Of a stretch of DNA of 64,000 nt, positions 54,632 through 62,942 are shown one piece after another (position 1 is the stretch's first letter; the number at the start of each line of letters is the position of its first letter). Source of the stretch: Candidatus Zixiibacteriota bacterium (GTDB lineage Bacteria; Zixibacteria; MSB-5A5; GN15; FEB-12); the NCBI GenBank assembly GCA_040756055.1, contig JBFLZR010000005.1, positions 1 through 64,000 on the forward strand, in the 5' to 3' direction. The translations under genes were made by a program, and so were the position numbers. Under the pieces are notes generated by a model. The model did no database searches, was not told the DNA's origin, and was given only the letters and a program-made list of their open reading frames with translations.

Positions 54632-55324
54632 ATGAATAAAAAGATATTAGTGATAGCCGTTATTGCCCTTATGGCTCCGCTGTGCGCCGCAGGTGGTGTC
54701 AAGCGAATCGATGTCTCCCCGATGGTGCTGATCAACCTCTCCGAGACACAGGACTTAGCCTCCGGTAATCGGTTCCTCGGAGGAGCTGTTGCGGGCGACT
54801 TCTATGTCTCACAGAACTTTGCCATTCGTACCACATTGGGCTATGTGAAAAACCTATATAATACTTCCGTGCAAAGCATCGATGAGCTTTTTGGCGACCC
54901 GCAGTTTGTTGAGGGCACGGAGTACTCATTTCGTGTTTCTATTGCCCCCTACGCCGAAGCGCACATTGGTCCCGGTCTGAAGCCGTACGCCACCTTCACG
55001 GGCGGATTCGGGTATTTCGAAAGATCGAACAACGTCTCCGATATACGGTACATTCAAGAGGGGGCTATCTCCAACGCCCAATATCTGTCTAATTCGCCCG
55101 GTGGAAGCTACTATGATCTTTCGACTTCCCTTGGTCTCAAAGTACCGGTGAGCGGACGGGTTTCTGCTTTTGCCGAAGTTACTCACAGAATATTCTCAAG
55201 TTTCGACTCGGATAACTACTACGATGCCAACTCGAACCTTCGGATGATACCGTTCGGATTCGACCAATACAAGACGTTCCTGTCCGCCGGATTGACCTAT
55301 AGTTTTAGTTTAGATGGCAACTAA
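54632..55324 (+). CDS. Outer-membrane beta-barrel protein
   Basis: A 230-residue secreted protein with a signal peptide ending APLCAAGG. The mature sequence alternates in strands (GAVAGDFYVSQNFAIRTTLGY, in part GAVAGDFYVSQNF; SVAFAEVTHRIFSSF-type ends) and finishes with FLSAGLTYSFSLDGN, typical of an 8-stranded OmpA/OmpW-like barrel. GAAAGGGAAG is before the ATG. It is a single-gene unit with a strong terminator. Function unknown; not obviously paralogous to the pair at 36.3-37.7 kb. Confidence 0.7.
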   Translation: MNKKILVIAVIALMAPLCAAGGVKRIDVSPMVLINLSETQDLASGNRFLGGAVAGDFYVSQNFAIRTTLGYVKNLYNTSVQSIDELFGDPQFVEGTEYSFRVSIAPYAEAHIGPGLKPYATFTGGFGYFERSNNVSDIRYIQEGAISNAQYLSNSPGGSYYDLSTSLGLKVPVSGRVSAFAEVTHRIFSSFDSDNYYDANSNLRMIPFGFDQYKTFLSAGLTYSFSLDGN

Positions 55325-55351
55325 GACTTATTGTCACAGTACAATTTAATG

Positions 55352-55376
55352 GGCCCGGCAAATGCCGGGCCTTTTT
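55352..55376 (+). terminator. Rho-independent terminator after the barrel gene
   Basis: GGCCCGGC (55352-55359) and GCCGGGCC (55364-55371) flank AAAT, followed by five T. Confidence 0.92.
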
Positions 55377-55443
55377 GCTTTAGAGATGTCCGCCCTCAAA
55401 CTTCGACTTGTCTAAAAGCCCGATTTTACGTTTCTTGCCTGAT

Positions 55444-56028
55444 ATGATTATTGGGATTACCGGTCAAATCGGCTCCGGCAAATCGACGGCAGCCAGGCTC
55501 CTGAAGCAAATGGGGGCGGTGGTTATTGATGCCGACCAGATTGGCCGCGAGGTGGTCGAGCAGAATCCGGCTCTGTTGAAAGGACTGGTCAAGCGGTTCG
55601 GCGATGAGATTCTGACGCCGAAAGGCAAGCTTGACCGAAAAAAGCTGGCTGCGCTCGCATTCCGCAATAACGACACCCGCGACATGCTCAACCGACTTGT
55701 CCACCCATACCTTTTGAAAGAACTCAACCGGCAGATGAAGTCATTGGCCAAAAGGCACAGGCTCGTCGTGATCGATGCCGCCCTGCTGCTTTACTGGAAT
55801 CTCGATCAGGTCGTTGACAAAGTGATTTTGATACACGCTTCGCAGAAAATTCGACTCAGGCGATTGGCAGAGCGGGGGATAGGGCGCAAAGACGCACTCG
55901 CCCGCCAGAGACAGCAGCTCAGTTATACCGAGCAGCGCAAGCGCGCGGACCATGTTATTTTCAACAACGGAACACCGCAAGAGCTCAAACTGAAACTTCA
56001 AAAGGTTATCGCCAAATCGGTTGACTAA
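55444..56028 (+). CDS. coaE: Dephospho-CoA kinase
   Basis: A 194-residue P-loop kinase for the last step of coenzyme A synthesis. GITGQIGSGKSTAARLL is the Walker A. VIDADQIGREVV and LVVIDAALLLYWN carry substrate-binding and lid residues. I chose the ATG at 55444; the TTG at 55408 would add 12 residues before the conserved start. coaE near polA is a common arrangement. Transketolase follows after about 75 bases. Confidence 0.94.
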   Translation: MIIGITGQIGSGKSTAARLLKQMGAVVIDADQIGREVVEQNPALLKGLVKRFGDEILTPKGKLDRKKLAALAFRNNDTRDMLNRLVHPYLLKELNRQMKSLAKRHRLVVIDAALLLYWNLDQVVDKVILIHASQKIRLRRLAERGIGRKDALARQRQQLSYTEQRKRADHVIFNNGTPQELKLKLQKVIAKSVD

Positions 56029-56102
56029 TTTGATATATTTGCTACCATTAATCCTGTGTTAACTGACTGGTACAGCATATTACCTATCAAGAGGTTTGAA
56101 AA

Positions 56103-58115
56103 ATGACAACGACCGGCTCCTCTCGAAATATCCATAAAAGCGAATATACTATCGAAAAGCTCATAGAAACCGCCAATTACATGAGGGGTCTGAACCTCAC
56201 GGCGCTTTGCTCGGCGCAGTCGGGTCACAGCGGCGGTACACTGGGAATAATGGACATCTGCGCCGCGCTTTATCTTAAGATAGCCCGTCACGATCCCCAG
56301 AATCCCGATTGGGAAGACCGTGACCGCATAATCTGGTCAGCCGGCCACAAAGCCCCGGCGCTGTACACGTCGCTGGCGCTCGCGGGGTATTTCCCCGAGC
56401 GTGAACTGATGAAGCTCCGGATGCTCGGCTCGCCTTTTCAGGGACATCCGCATCGTAAAGATCTCGCCGGGGTGGAAATTTCATCCGGCTCGCTCGGACA
56501 GGGGTTCTCTGTCGGGGTCGGCATTGCGCTGGCCGCAAAGCTCGACAAAAAGGATTACTGCGTTTTCGTAATTAGCTCCGATGGTGAGCAGCAGGAGGGG
56601 TCTATTTGGGAAGCGGCCATGTCGGCCTCCCATCACAAGCTTGACAACCTGATTCTGCTTATAGATAAAAATCGTCTTCAGATTGACGGTGCAGTGAAAG
56701 AGGTCATGAATATCGACCCGCTGGCGGATAAGTACGAGGCCTTTGGATGGCACGTGCTCGAAGTTGATGGTCATGACATGAGTGATATCGTCAGCAAGCT
56801 GGACAAAGCCCGCAACAACAACGACACCGGCAAACCCGTCGCGCTTATCTGTCACACCAACAAGGGGCGCGGTGTATCGTTTATGGAAAACGTGGTTGGA
56901 TGGCACGGCAAACCGCCGAGCAGGGAAGAACTGGGGAAAGCGCTTAAGGAGCTTGGGCTGGAGAAGACAATCGACGTCGATGCGCTCATCGCCTATGGCG
57001 CCGAATACGAAGCCGAAATGGACAGGAAACTCGATGACGGTCTTCCGAAATTCAAACGCGATTACTGGTGGAATAAATCTGACAATATGAAAGTGGAGAT
57101 GGATCCAACCCGCAAAGGCATGGGCCGGACGCTTGACAAATATGGCGATGACGAGAGGGTCGTCTGTATCGGCGCGGACATTTCCGATTCTATCACCATA
57201 TCCGACTTCTACAAAAAACACGCGGAGCGACGGAAGCGCTTTATTTCTGTCGGTGTGGCTGAACAGGGAGCCACTACCATAGCAGCGGGTTTGGCCAAAG
57301 AAGGCAAACTGCCGGTCTTCGGCACCTATGGTGTCTTTTCGTCCGCCCGCAATCTCGACCAGCTTCGCGTTTCGGTCTGCTACGGCGATTATAATGCCCT
57401 GGTGGTCGGCGCTCATGGGGGAGTATCGGTTGGGCCGGATGGCGCCACGCATCAGGAACTCGAAGCGCTTTTTCAAATGACCGGTCTTCCGAATATGAGA
57501 GTGGCGGTTCCTTGCGACGCTGTCGAGACGGAGAAGATGACCCGGGCTTTGCTTTTCGATGTTGTTGGTCCCAAATATCTGCGCTTTGCCCGTGAGGCTA
57601 CTCCCATTGTCACGAAGCCGGATACGCCGTTCGTTTTCGGTGAGGCCAATGTTTACCGCTATCGCGGCGAAACAGAGAATTTCGTTGATGCCTTCGAAAT
57701 CACGCTTGCGTCGGAATACGAAAATGAAGGTGAGGAACTCACGATAATTTCTTGCGGCCCCGAAACCGCGGAGGCGCTTCGCGCCGCATACATTCTAAAA
57801 TCGGATTTTGGCGTTGAGACACGAGTCATAAATATGCACACGGTCAAGCCGCTTGACAGGGACGCCATTCTTCGCGCCGCCGCCGAGACAAGTGCCATTA
57901 TAACCGCCGAAGAACATCAAATCGGCGGGCTGGGCAACCTGGTGGCTGCTGTCGTGGCCGAGGGGAATTTCGATGGCGGCGAATCGGTGAAGTTTTCCAT
58001 GGTAGGCGTTCGAGACAGTTTCGGCGAGTCCGGTAAGCCATGGCAGCTTATCAAAAAATACGGCCTGGCGGCCGAGCACATAGCGCTTAGAGCAAAAGAG
58101 TTGTTGGATAAATAA
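56103..58115 (+). CDS. tkt: Transketolase
   Basis: A 670-residue thiamine-diphosphate enzyme of the pentose phosphate and Calvin-type pathways, supplying erythrose 4-phosphate, the DAHP synthase substrate. AQSGHSGGTLGIMDI and SSGSLGQGFSVGVG are in the N-terminal domain. The TPP motif reads SSDGEQQEGSIWE...NKNRLQ-type (here SDGEQQEGS then DKNRLQIDG), where the usual first glycine of GDG is serine. The pyrimidine domain has VGVAEQGATTIAAGLA. The third domain is complete (about 545-670). It is a single polypeptide, not the split N/C form seen in many archaea and anaerobes. Confidence 0.94.
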   Translation: MTTTGSSRNIHKSEYTIEKLIETANYMRGLNLTALCSAQSGHSGGTLGIMDICAALYLKIARHDPQNPDWEDRDRIIWSAGHKAPALYTSLALAGYFPERELMKLRMLGSPFQGHPHRKDLAGVEISSGSLGQGFSVGVGIALAAKLDKKDYCVFVISSDGEQQEGSIWEAAMSASHHKLDNLILLIDKNRLQIDGAVKEVMNIDPLADKYEAFGWHVLEVDGHDMSDIVSKLDKARNNNDTGKPVALICHTNKGRGVSFMENVVGWHGKPPSREELGKALKELGLEKTIDVDALIAYGAEYEAEMDRKLDDGLPKFKRDYWWNKSDNMKVEMDPTRKGMGRTLDKYGDDERVVCIGADISDSITISDFYKKHAERRKRFISVGVAEQGATTIAAGLAKEGKLPVFGTYGVFSSARNLDQLRVSVCYGDYNALVVGAHGGVSVGPDGATHQELEALFQMTGLPNMRVAVPCDAVETEKMTRALLFDVVGPKYLRFAREATPIVTKPDTPFVFGEANVYRYRGETENFVDAFEITLASEYENEGEELTIISCGPETAEALRAAYILKSDFGVETRVINMHTVKPLDRDAILRAAAETSAIITAEEHQIGGLGNLVAAVVAEGNFDGGESVKFSMVGVRDSFGESGKPWQLIKKYGLAAEHIALRAKELLDK

Positions 58116-58131
58116 AGAAAGGCACGTTAGC

Positions 58132-59307
58132 ATGAAATACTCCACGAGGATTACCAAATTAGGGACCGAAGGCGCGTTCGCCGTTTTAGCCAAAGCCAAA
58201 CAGATGGAGGCCCAAGGACGGTCCATCATTCACCTCCAGATCGGTGAGCCGGATTTCGACACCCCGCAGAATATATCCGAAGCCGGCGTGAAGGCCCTTT
58301 GGGATGGTCAGACACACTACAGTTCATCGGGAGGCGTCATGCTGGCCCGACAGACGATCGCCGATTATTACCGCAACGAACGCAAGATGGATATCGGTCC
58401 TGAAAATGTCATTATCATGCCGGGCGCGAAGCCGGTAATCTACACCGCCCTGTGTGCCGCGGTGAACGAAGGGGATGAAGTCATTATTCCCAACCCCGGT
58501 TACCCGACTTATGAGTCGGTCGTCAACTACCTGGGCGCGAAACCGGTGTTTGTCGACCTGCTCGAAGAGAAAGATTTCCGCTTCGATGTTGAGCAGCTCA
58601 AAGAGTTGATCACCCCCAAAACTAAGATGATCGTTATCAACTCGCCTCAAAATCCCACCGGCGGCATGCTTGCCCAGAGCGATCTTGAGGGTATCTATGA
58701 ACTGGCAGAAAAGCACGATCTCTGGATTCTTACCGATGAAATCTATTCCCGCATAGTCTATGACACCAAGTTCCTCTCAATTGCGACAATCCCGGGCGCG
58801 ATGGAGCGCACGATCATTGTCGATGGTATGTCCAAGACCTATGCCATGACCGGCTGGCGTTTGGGATACGGCATTATGCCCAAGAAAATGGCCGACTACC
58901 TGTTTACGATGGCGGTCAACAATTTCTCCGGCACCTGCACATTTGCCCAGTACGCGCTTATCGAGGCTTTAACCGGGCCGCAGGGCTCGGTGCAGAAGAT
59001 GGTGGCCGAGTTCCATCGCCGCCGCGATGTCATTGTCGAGGGTCTCAACAAGATGGAAGGTATAAGCTGTCTTAATCCGGTCGGGGCGTTTTACGTATTC
59101 CCGAATATCACCAAAACCGGTCTGACCTCGCAGCAGTTCGCCGATCTGATGCTTCAGGAGGCTGGCGTAGCCATATTGGCCGGCACCTGCTTTGGGTCCA
59201 ACGGTGAAGGATATGTACGGTTTTCGTATGCCAATTCCGTTGAGAACATTCAGGAAGCCCTTAATCGCATCTGGAAGACACTTGCAGGGGTCAAGCAGGC
59301 GACATAG
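58132..59307 (+). CDS. aspC: Aspartate aminotransferase-like PLP enzyme (class I)
   Basis: A 391-residue fold-type I aminotransferase. IHLQIGEPDFDTP near 35, PNPGYPTYES, NSPQNPTGG, DEIYSRIVYD and SKTYAMTGWRLGY (PLP lysine) are standard. The GEPDFDTP type belongs to the prokaryotic aspartate/alanine transaminase subgroup I-gamma. The substrate may be aspartate, or prephenate or alanine in some homologues. It starts 16 bases after transketolase, with AAAGAAAGG before the ATG, so the two are likely co-transcribed. A terminator follows. Confidence 0.9.
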   Translation: MKYSTRITKLGTEGAFAVLAKAKQMEAQGRSIIHLQIGEPDFDTPQNISEAGVKALWDGQTHYSSSGGVMLARQTIADYYRNERKMDIGPENVIIMPGAKPVIYTALCAAVNEGDEVIIPNPGYPTYESVVNYLGAKPVFVDLLEEKDFRFDVEQLKELITPKTKMIVINSPQNPTGGMLAQSDLEGIYELAEKHDLWILTDEIYSRIVYDTKFLSIATIPGAMERTIIVDGMSKTYAMTGWRLGYGIMPKKMADYLFTMAVNNFSGTCTFAQYALIEALTGPQGSVQKMVAEFHRRRDVIVEGLNKMEGISCLNPVGAFYVFPNITKTGLTSQQFADLMLQEAGVAILAGTCFGSNGEGYVRFSYANSVENIQEALNRIWKTLAGVKQAT

Positions 59308-59336
59308 CGGACATCGACAACAATCGACTTTCAGCG

Positions 59337-59361
59337 ACCGGGGCATTCGCCCCGGTTTTTT
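59337..59361 (+). terminator. Rho-independent terminator after the aminotransferase
   Basis: ACCGGGGC (59337-59344) and GCCCCGGT (59349-59356) flank ATTC, followed by a T run to 59361. Confidence 0.93.
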
Positions 59362-59438
59362 GCTGTAACAAGATGTCCTGTTATAGCTTGAACGAATTTG
59401 GGTTCGTTTCATTAATTTCCGTATCCAATGTTCGCTTA

Positions 59439-59470
59439 TGGTAGGCTCATGCCGTGGCGTGAGCCTACCA
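59439..59470. repeat. Isolated 11-bp perfect hairpin
   Basis: TGGTAGGCTCA (59439-59449) pairs exactly with TGAGCCTACCA (59460-59470) around TGCCGTGGCG. It lies between a terminator and a promoter, so neither function explains it. It has no T tract on the plus strand. It could be a REP-like or miniature mobile-element stem. Confidence 0.6.
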
Positions 59471-59562
59471 AATTAAAATATCCGGTCGTTTCTAATAAGA
59501 CTTCGGGAAGGATTCTGCCGCAAATTTGTATTAAATTTGAGACGTGGTGATCCGTGCTGTGG

Positions 59563-59591
59563 TTGACAGAATAGATAAGTTGGTTTATGCT
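59563..59591 (+). promoter_or_regulatory. Sigma-70-type promoter
   Basis: A perfect TTGACA (59563-59568), a 17-base spacer and TATGCT (59586-59591) lie about 100 bases before the ATG at 59696. Confidence 0.6.
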
Positions 59592-59695
59592 ATAAGCATA
59601 CACAACTCGACAGAAGCAACTCGGCATTATTGGGTTTCACCATTTCTTCTGGAGGGATAGAGAAGATCTCAACCACTTATCGATGAGGGAGTCTA

Positions 59696-60505
59696 ATGAA
59701 ACGGTTAGTGCTACTAGTTACGCTCGGCTGTCTGGTTCTGCCGCTCGTTTCGATGGCTGACGGTCCCGTGGAGAATGAGCCGGGGGCGGTTTTCACGGGC
59801 GTATACTCGGATTCGGGAGTTGATGAGAACAACGATGGCTATTTTGATTATCTGTTAGTCTCAGTAGAGGTAGATGTTGCCGTTGCCGGGGAATATGTTG
59901 TGAGCGGGCTTTTGATGGATGAGATGGGCCGCGAGATATGTTGGCGGGCCAGTTATGCTAACTCATGGGTAACATCGACGGCAAGAGAGTGCGGGGAAGG
60001 CACTCACGCATTCGGCGTCAGATTTGGTGGTGAGGATATTCGCAAATCACAGGCGGATGGAATTTATCAGACTCGGCTCATGCTCGGGGGAGGTTCGGAA
60101 GATGTTTTGGAAGTGATAACAACACCTTATACCCATACCGAATTTCGCGAGATGCCGTTCGAGATACTGGATTTGGTGTCGCATCAGGGGGTCGATACAA
60201 ACGGGGACGGGCTTTTTGAGTTGATTGAAACCAGAGTTGAAGTGAGTGTCTTTCGCTCCGGTCTTTATGATATGCTCGGGCGTTTGTATGGCAGAGGAAT
60301 CTTTTCCGAGCCGGTTTCGTTCTCAGATTCACTTGTCGTGGGTATGGACACACTCAAGTTTGAGCTCCCTGTTCGTAGAAGTGAAGCGGGGAAGATTGAG
60401 GGCGCCCTGACCTTCGACTTGAAATTCGACAATCGGAGAGAACTTTTTGGGGGACAAAGAGAATACCAATTGTGTGGCTATAGCTCAAGCCATTTCGAGC
60501 CCTAA
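59696..60505 (+). CDS. Secreted protein with two calcium-loop-like segments
   Basis: A 269-residue exported protein with a signal peptide ending VSMADG. It seems to have two similar beta-sandwich halves: each opens with an acidic loop, DENNDGYFDYL near 43 and DTNGDGLFELIE near 164, followed by V-x-V-E-V strands and a later G-x-Y segment. The DxNxDG loops resemble calcium-binding EF/thrombospondin-type loops. I do not recognise the family. It is likely a monocistronic gene from its own promoter. Surface or periplasmic location is inferred. Confidence 0.65.
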   Translation: MKRLVLLVTLGCLVLPLVSMADGPVENEPGAVFTGVYSDSGVDENNDGYFDYLLVSVEVDVAVAGEYVVSGLLMDEMGREICWRASYANSWVTSTARECGEGTHAFGVRFGGEDIRKSQADGIYQTRLMLGGGSEDVLEVITTPYTHTEFREMPFEILDLVSHQGVDTNGDGLFELIETRVEVSVFRSGLYDMLGRLYGRGIFSEPVSFSDSLVVGMDTLKFELPVRRSEAGKIEGALTFDLKFDNRRELFGGQREYQLCGYSSSHFEP

Positions 60506-60634
60506 CCTGCAGGTACGGTTCATATCAAACATCAGCTATATACGTAGCAAATACGTAGTTTCCCCTCATTGTCCGATTTTAACATTCTATTAATTTGAGT
60601 TCACAAGATTTGGGAACGTCCTGGCACCGGTAAC

Positions 60635-60677
60635 AACCGGCCGTCGATAAAGCAGGAAGTTGATTCGGCGGCCGGTT
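60635..60677 (+). other. G+C-rich structured leader, long hairpin
   Basis: AACCGGCC (60635-60642) pairs exactly with GGCCGGTT (60670-60677). Further G+C-rich segments (CCCCGGGCCGGG, about 60713-60724) follow before the small gene at 60784. The 280-base gap may be a structured 5' leader. No known riboswitch consensus was recognised. Confidence 0.4.
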
Positions 60678-60783
60678 TTGTCCCCGGAACTGACGCCGGC
60701 TCAGGTTGTAGGTCCCCGGGCCGGGTGGAGCGGCAGGAAGCCGGGCGTTCACCGCCACAAACTGCAAGGGTAGGAGAGACACC

Positions 60784-61044
60784 GTGATTACACTTCACGA
60801 GGTAAAGGTATTTATCCAACAAATGGCAGTGATGAGCAATTACATCATTCAATTGAATCAAATGCTGCCCCAGGTAGTCCAACTGGTCGAGCAAATCGAC
60901 AGTATCAACGAAGAATTGACCATCGATCGGGACCGGATGACCGCCAAAATGCGCGCTACGGAGGTCCTTGGCGAAATCATCAAAACCCGTGTCTACCAGA
61001 ATACGCTCGATACTACTCCGGACAGCCCGCACCGTCAGTACTAA
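60784..61044 (+). CDS. Small helical protein, unknown function
   Basis: An 86-residue, probably all-helical protein with a heptad-like pattern of hydrophobic residues (VVQLVEQIDSINEEL) suggesting a coiled coil or helical hairpin. There is no signal peptide or known motif. It starts with GTG at 60784, with a good AGGAGAG ribosome site, which supports it as a real gene. It lies between a secreted-protein gene and the murein-peptide cluster, 72 bases before the NlpC/P60 gene. Function unknown. Confidence 0.6.
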   Translation: MITLHEVKVFIQQMAVMSNYIIQLNQMLPQVVQLVEQIDSINEELTIDRDRMTAKMRATEVLGEIIKTRVYQNTLDTTPDSPHRQY

Positions 61045-61116
61045 ACACGATAGTCAGTTTCCGACTGACTCTCTTTTTTATTTGATTACCCGCCCGCGAC
61101 GGCTTAAAATGAAGCC

Positions 61117-61923
61117 ATGAAATACGGGTGGGTAACCGGCAATCTGGTCGATCTCTGGACTGAGCCCAAATTCAACAGTGAACGTGCCAGTCAGCTCCTG
61201 TTCGGCCAGACGGTGAGAATACTTCAGGAAAAAAGCGGCCACTATTTTGTACGGATAGCCGATGGCAACACCGGATGGGTGGACAAGCGCTTTATCGCAG
61301 GCGTTTCAAAGGCCGAACACTCCAGATACGAATCACGAATTAATTCTTTCGTGAATTCATCCACCGCTAAACTGTACGATGTAAATCACGGAGAAGGGCA
61401 AGCACCGTATTTTCTGTTTTACGGTACCCGCCTGTTCACCCGTTTAACAAAAGAAGGGTTCGCGAGGGTAATTTTGCCCGATAATACTACCCTCGCGATC
61501 AAGAAGAACAATCTCGTGCCGATAAACAGGACAAGTGCGCTCAAGGTTACACCGGAAATGGTGGTCTCACAGGCCAAACGATTCCTCGGAGTGCCTTACC
61601 TTTGGGGAGGAATTACTACGGCCGGTTTTGATTGCTCCGGCTTGGTGCAGACCGTATTGTCCCGGTTCGGCATCAGCGTGCCGCGGGATACCAAAGACCA
61701 GATTACTGTCGGCGAAAAAATAGGCCGTGAGTGTATAAAGACCGGAGATTTGTTGTTCTTTAAAAGACATGTTGGATTCGCTATCGGAAAGGATAAAATA
61801 ATCCACAGCTCGGTAGGCGGCGGAGGCGTCCGAATCAATGGATTGACACCGGACGGACCGGATTACAGAGAAGACTTGGATCGAGATTTCAATCAGGCAA
61901 GGAGACTGGCATGTTTCAGTTAG
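61117..61923 (+). CDS. NlpC/P60 murein peptidase with SH3 domains
   Basis: A 268-residue cysteine peptidase cleaving gamma-D-glutamyl-diamino acid bonds in murein peptides. Two SH3-like domains occupy about 1-60 and 75-140. The C40 domain has FDCSGLVQ (Cys173), KRHVGFA (His218) and KIIHSS (His230) as catalytic triad. There is no signal peptide, so it probably acts in the cytoplasm on recycled peptides, like the YkfC type. The epimerase gene overlaps its end by 13 bases, which supports a murein-peptide recycling pathway. Confidence 0.92.
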   Translation: MKYGWVTGNLVDLWTEPKFNSERASQLLFGQTVRILQEKSGHYFVRIADGNTGWVDKRFIAGVSKAEHSRYESRINSFVNSSTAKLYDVNHGEGQAPYFLFYGTRLFTRLTKEGFARVILPDNTTLAIKKNNLVPINRTSALKVTPEMVVSQAKRFLGVPYLWGGITTAGFDCSGLVQTVLSRFGISVPRDTKDQITVGEKIGRECIKTGDLLFFKRHVGFAIGKDKIIHSSVGGGGVRINGLTPDGPDYREDLDRDFNQARRLACFS

Positions 61924-62942
61924 ACACCGTACGTGTTTCCCTACCTCTCAAGCAGAAATTCGTGGTATCCAAAGGCGGCACCGATGTAAAAACGAACCTT
62001 CTTACCGTCCTCAACAACCGTTACAACGGTGAAGCCTCGGGTTCGGTCCACTACGGACCATCAATCGATGACATCGAAAAGGATATCAAAAAGGGTATAG
62101 AGAAAATTCAGGGTTTCAAGGAAATCACGATCGAGACCCTCGAGGACGTCAGCAATTTCAAGATCAACCCGATTGCCCGCTCGGCGCTGGTTGCGATGCT
62201 TTTGAATTACATCTCCGGCGAAACGAGGCGCTATCCGTGGGAAGTTTTGGCGCTCGGTTCACCGGTGGGCATCAAAAGCTCCATTACCATCAGTATCGAT
62301 AAACCCTCGGAGATGATCGATGCGCTCGAGAGAAGCGACTATCCGATAATTAAGCTCAAGATGGGCAACGAGGAAGATATTATGCTCCTCGATGCCATCG
62401 ATAAGGTCAGGGGCAAGGAGATCAGGGTCGATGTAAACGGGGCGTGGTCGTGCGCCAAAGCCGAGGAAATGATCTTCCATCTCTCCAGGAAAGGCGTTAA
62501 AATCATCGAACAGCCGACGGACACGGCATTTGTTCAGGAATGGCCGCACCTCAAGGGCAAAGCGACCGAGGTGGAACTGGTGCTTGACGAAGGATTGAAC
62601 ACTTCGGAAGATTACAGCGATATGGCCGAGTATGTCGACGGAATAAATATCAAGATGGAAAAGTGTGGCGGCATCCTCGAGGCTGTCAGAATCGCCGATA
62701 AGGCCCAGGCGGACAAGAAGAAAGTCATGCTCGGGTGCATGGTCGAGTCTTCGGTCGGAATCGCCCAGTCGGTTTACATGTCGTCAAAGGCGGATTATTT
62801 TGACCTTGACGGACCGCTGCTTTTGCAGGATGATATCGCAGATGGGATCAAATACGACAGGGAGTCAATTGAGGTCGACCGTGAGATTATCGGCGGCCCC
62901 AAACTTAAACGCGATGTTATGGAGAAGTACATTTCCGGTTAG
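61911..62942 (+). CDS. Dipeptide epimerase (L-Ala-D/L-Glu epimerase-like, enolase superfamily)
   Basis: A 343-residue enolase-superfamily epimerase. Lys148 and Lys150 (IIKLKMG) and the second-face lysine near 248 (NIKMEKCGG) are the two bases. The magnesium ligands are Asp174 (DVNGAWS), Glu200 (IIEQP) and Asp226 (LDEGLN). It is expected to convert L-Ala-D-Glu, released by the NlpC/P60 enzyme upstream, into L-Ala-L-Glu for degradation. Closely related enzymes act on other dipeptides. Its 3' end overlaps the next gene by 29 bases. Confidence 0.9.
   Translation: MFQLDTVRVSLPLKQKFVVSKGGTDVKTNLLTVLNNRYNGEASGSVHYGPSIDDIEKDIKKGIEKIQGFKEITIETLEDVSNFKINPIARSALVAMLLNYISGETRRYPWEVLALGSPVGIKSSITISIDKPSEMIDALERSDYPIIKLKMGNEEDIMLLDAIDKVRGKEIRVDVNGAWSCAKAEEMIFHLSRKGVKIIEQPTDTAFVQEWPHLKGKATEVELVLDEGLNTSEDYSDMAEYVDGINIKMEKCGGILEAVRIADKAQADKKKVMLGCMVESSVGIAQSVYMSSKADYFDLDGPLLLQDDIADGIKYDRESIEVDREIIGGPKLKRDVMEKYISG

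Larger units (their letters stand above)
59308..59695. other. Intergenic region with terminator, hairpin and promoter
   Basis: This 388-base gap holds a strong terminator, an isolated 11-bp hairpin and a good sigma-70 promoter for the next gene, each listed separately. I see no gene. Confidence 0.6.

Noticed and set aside
56481-57476. A 331-codon minus-strand frame inside transketolase
   Set aside because: It is antisense to a fully conserved transketolase.
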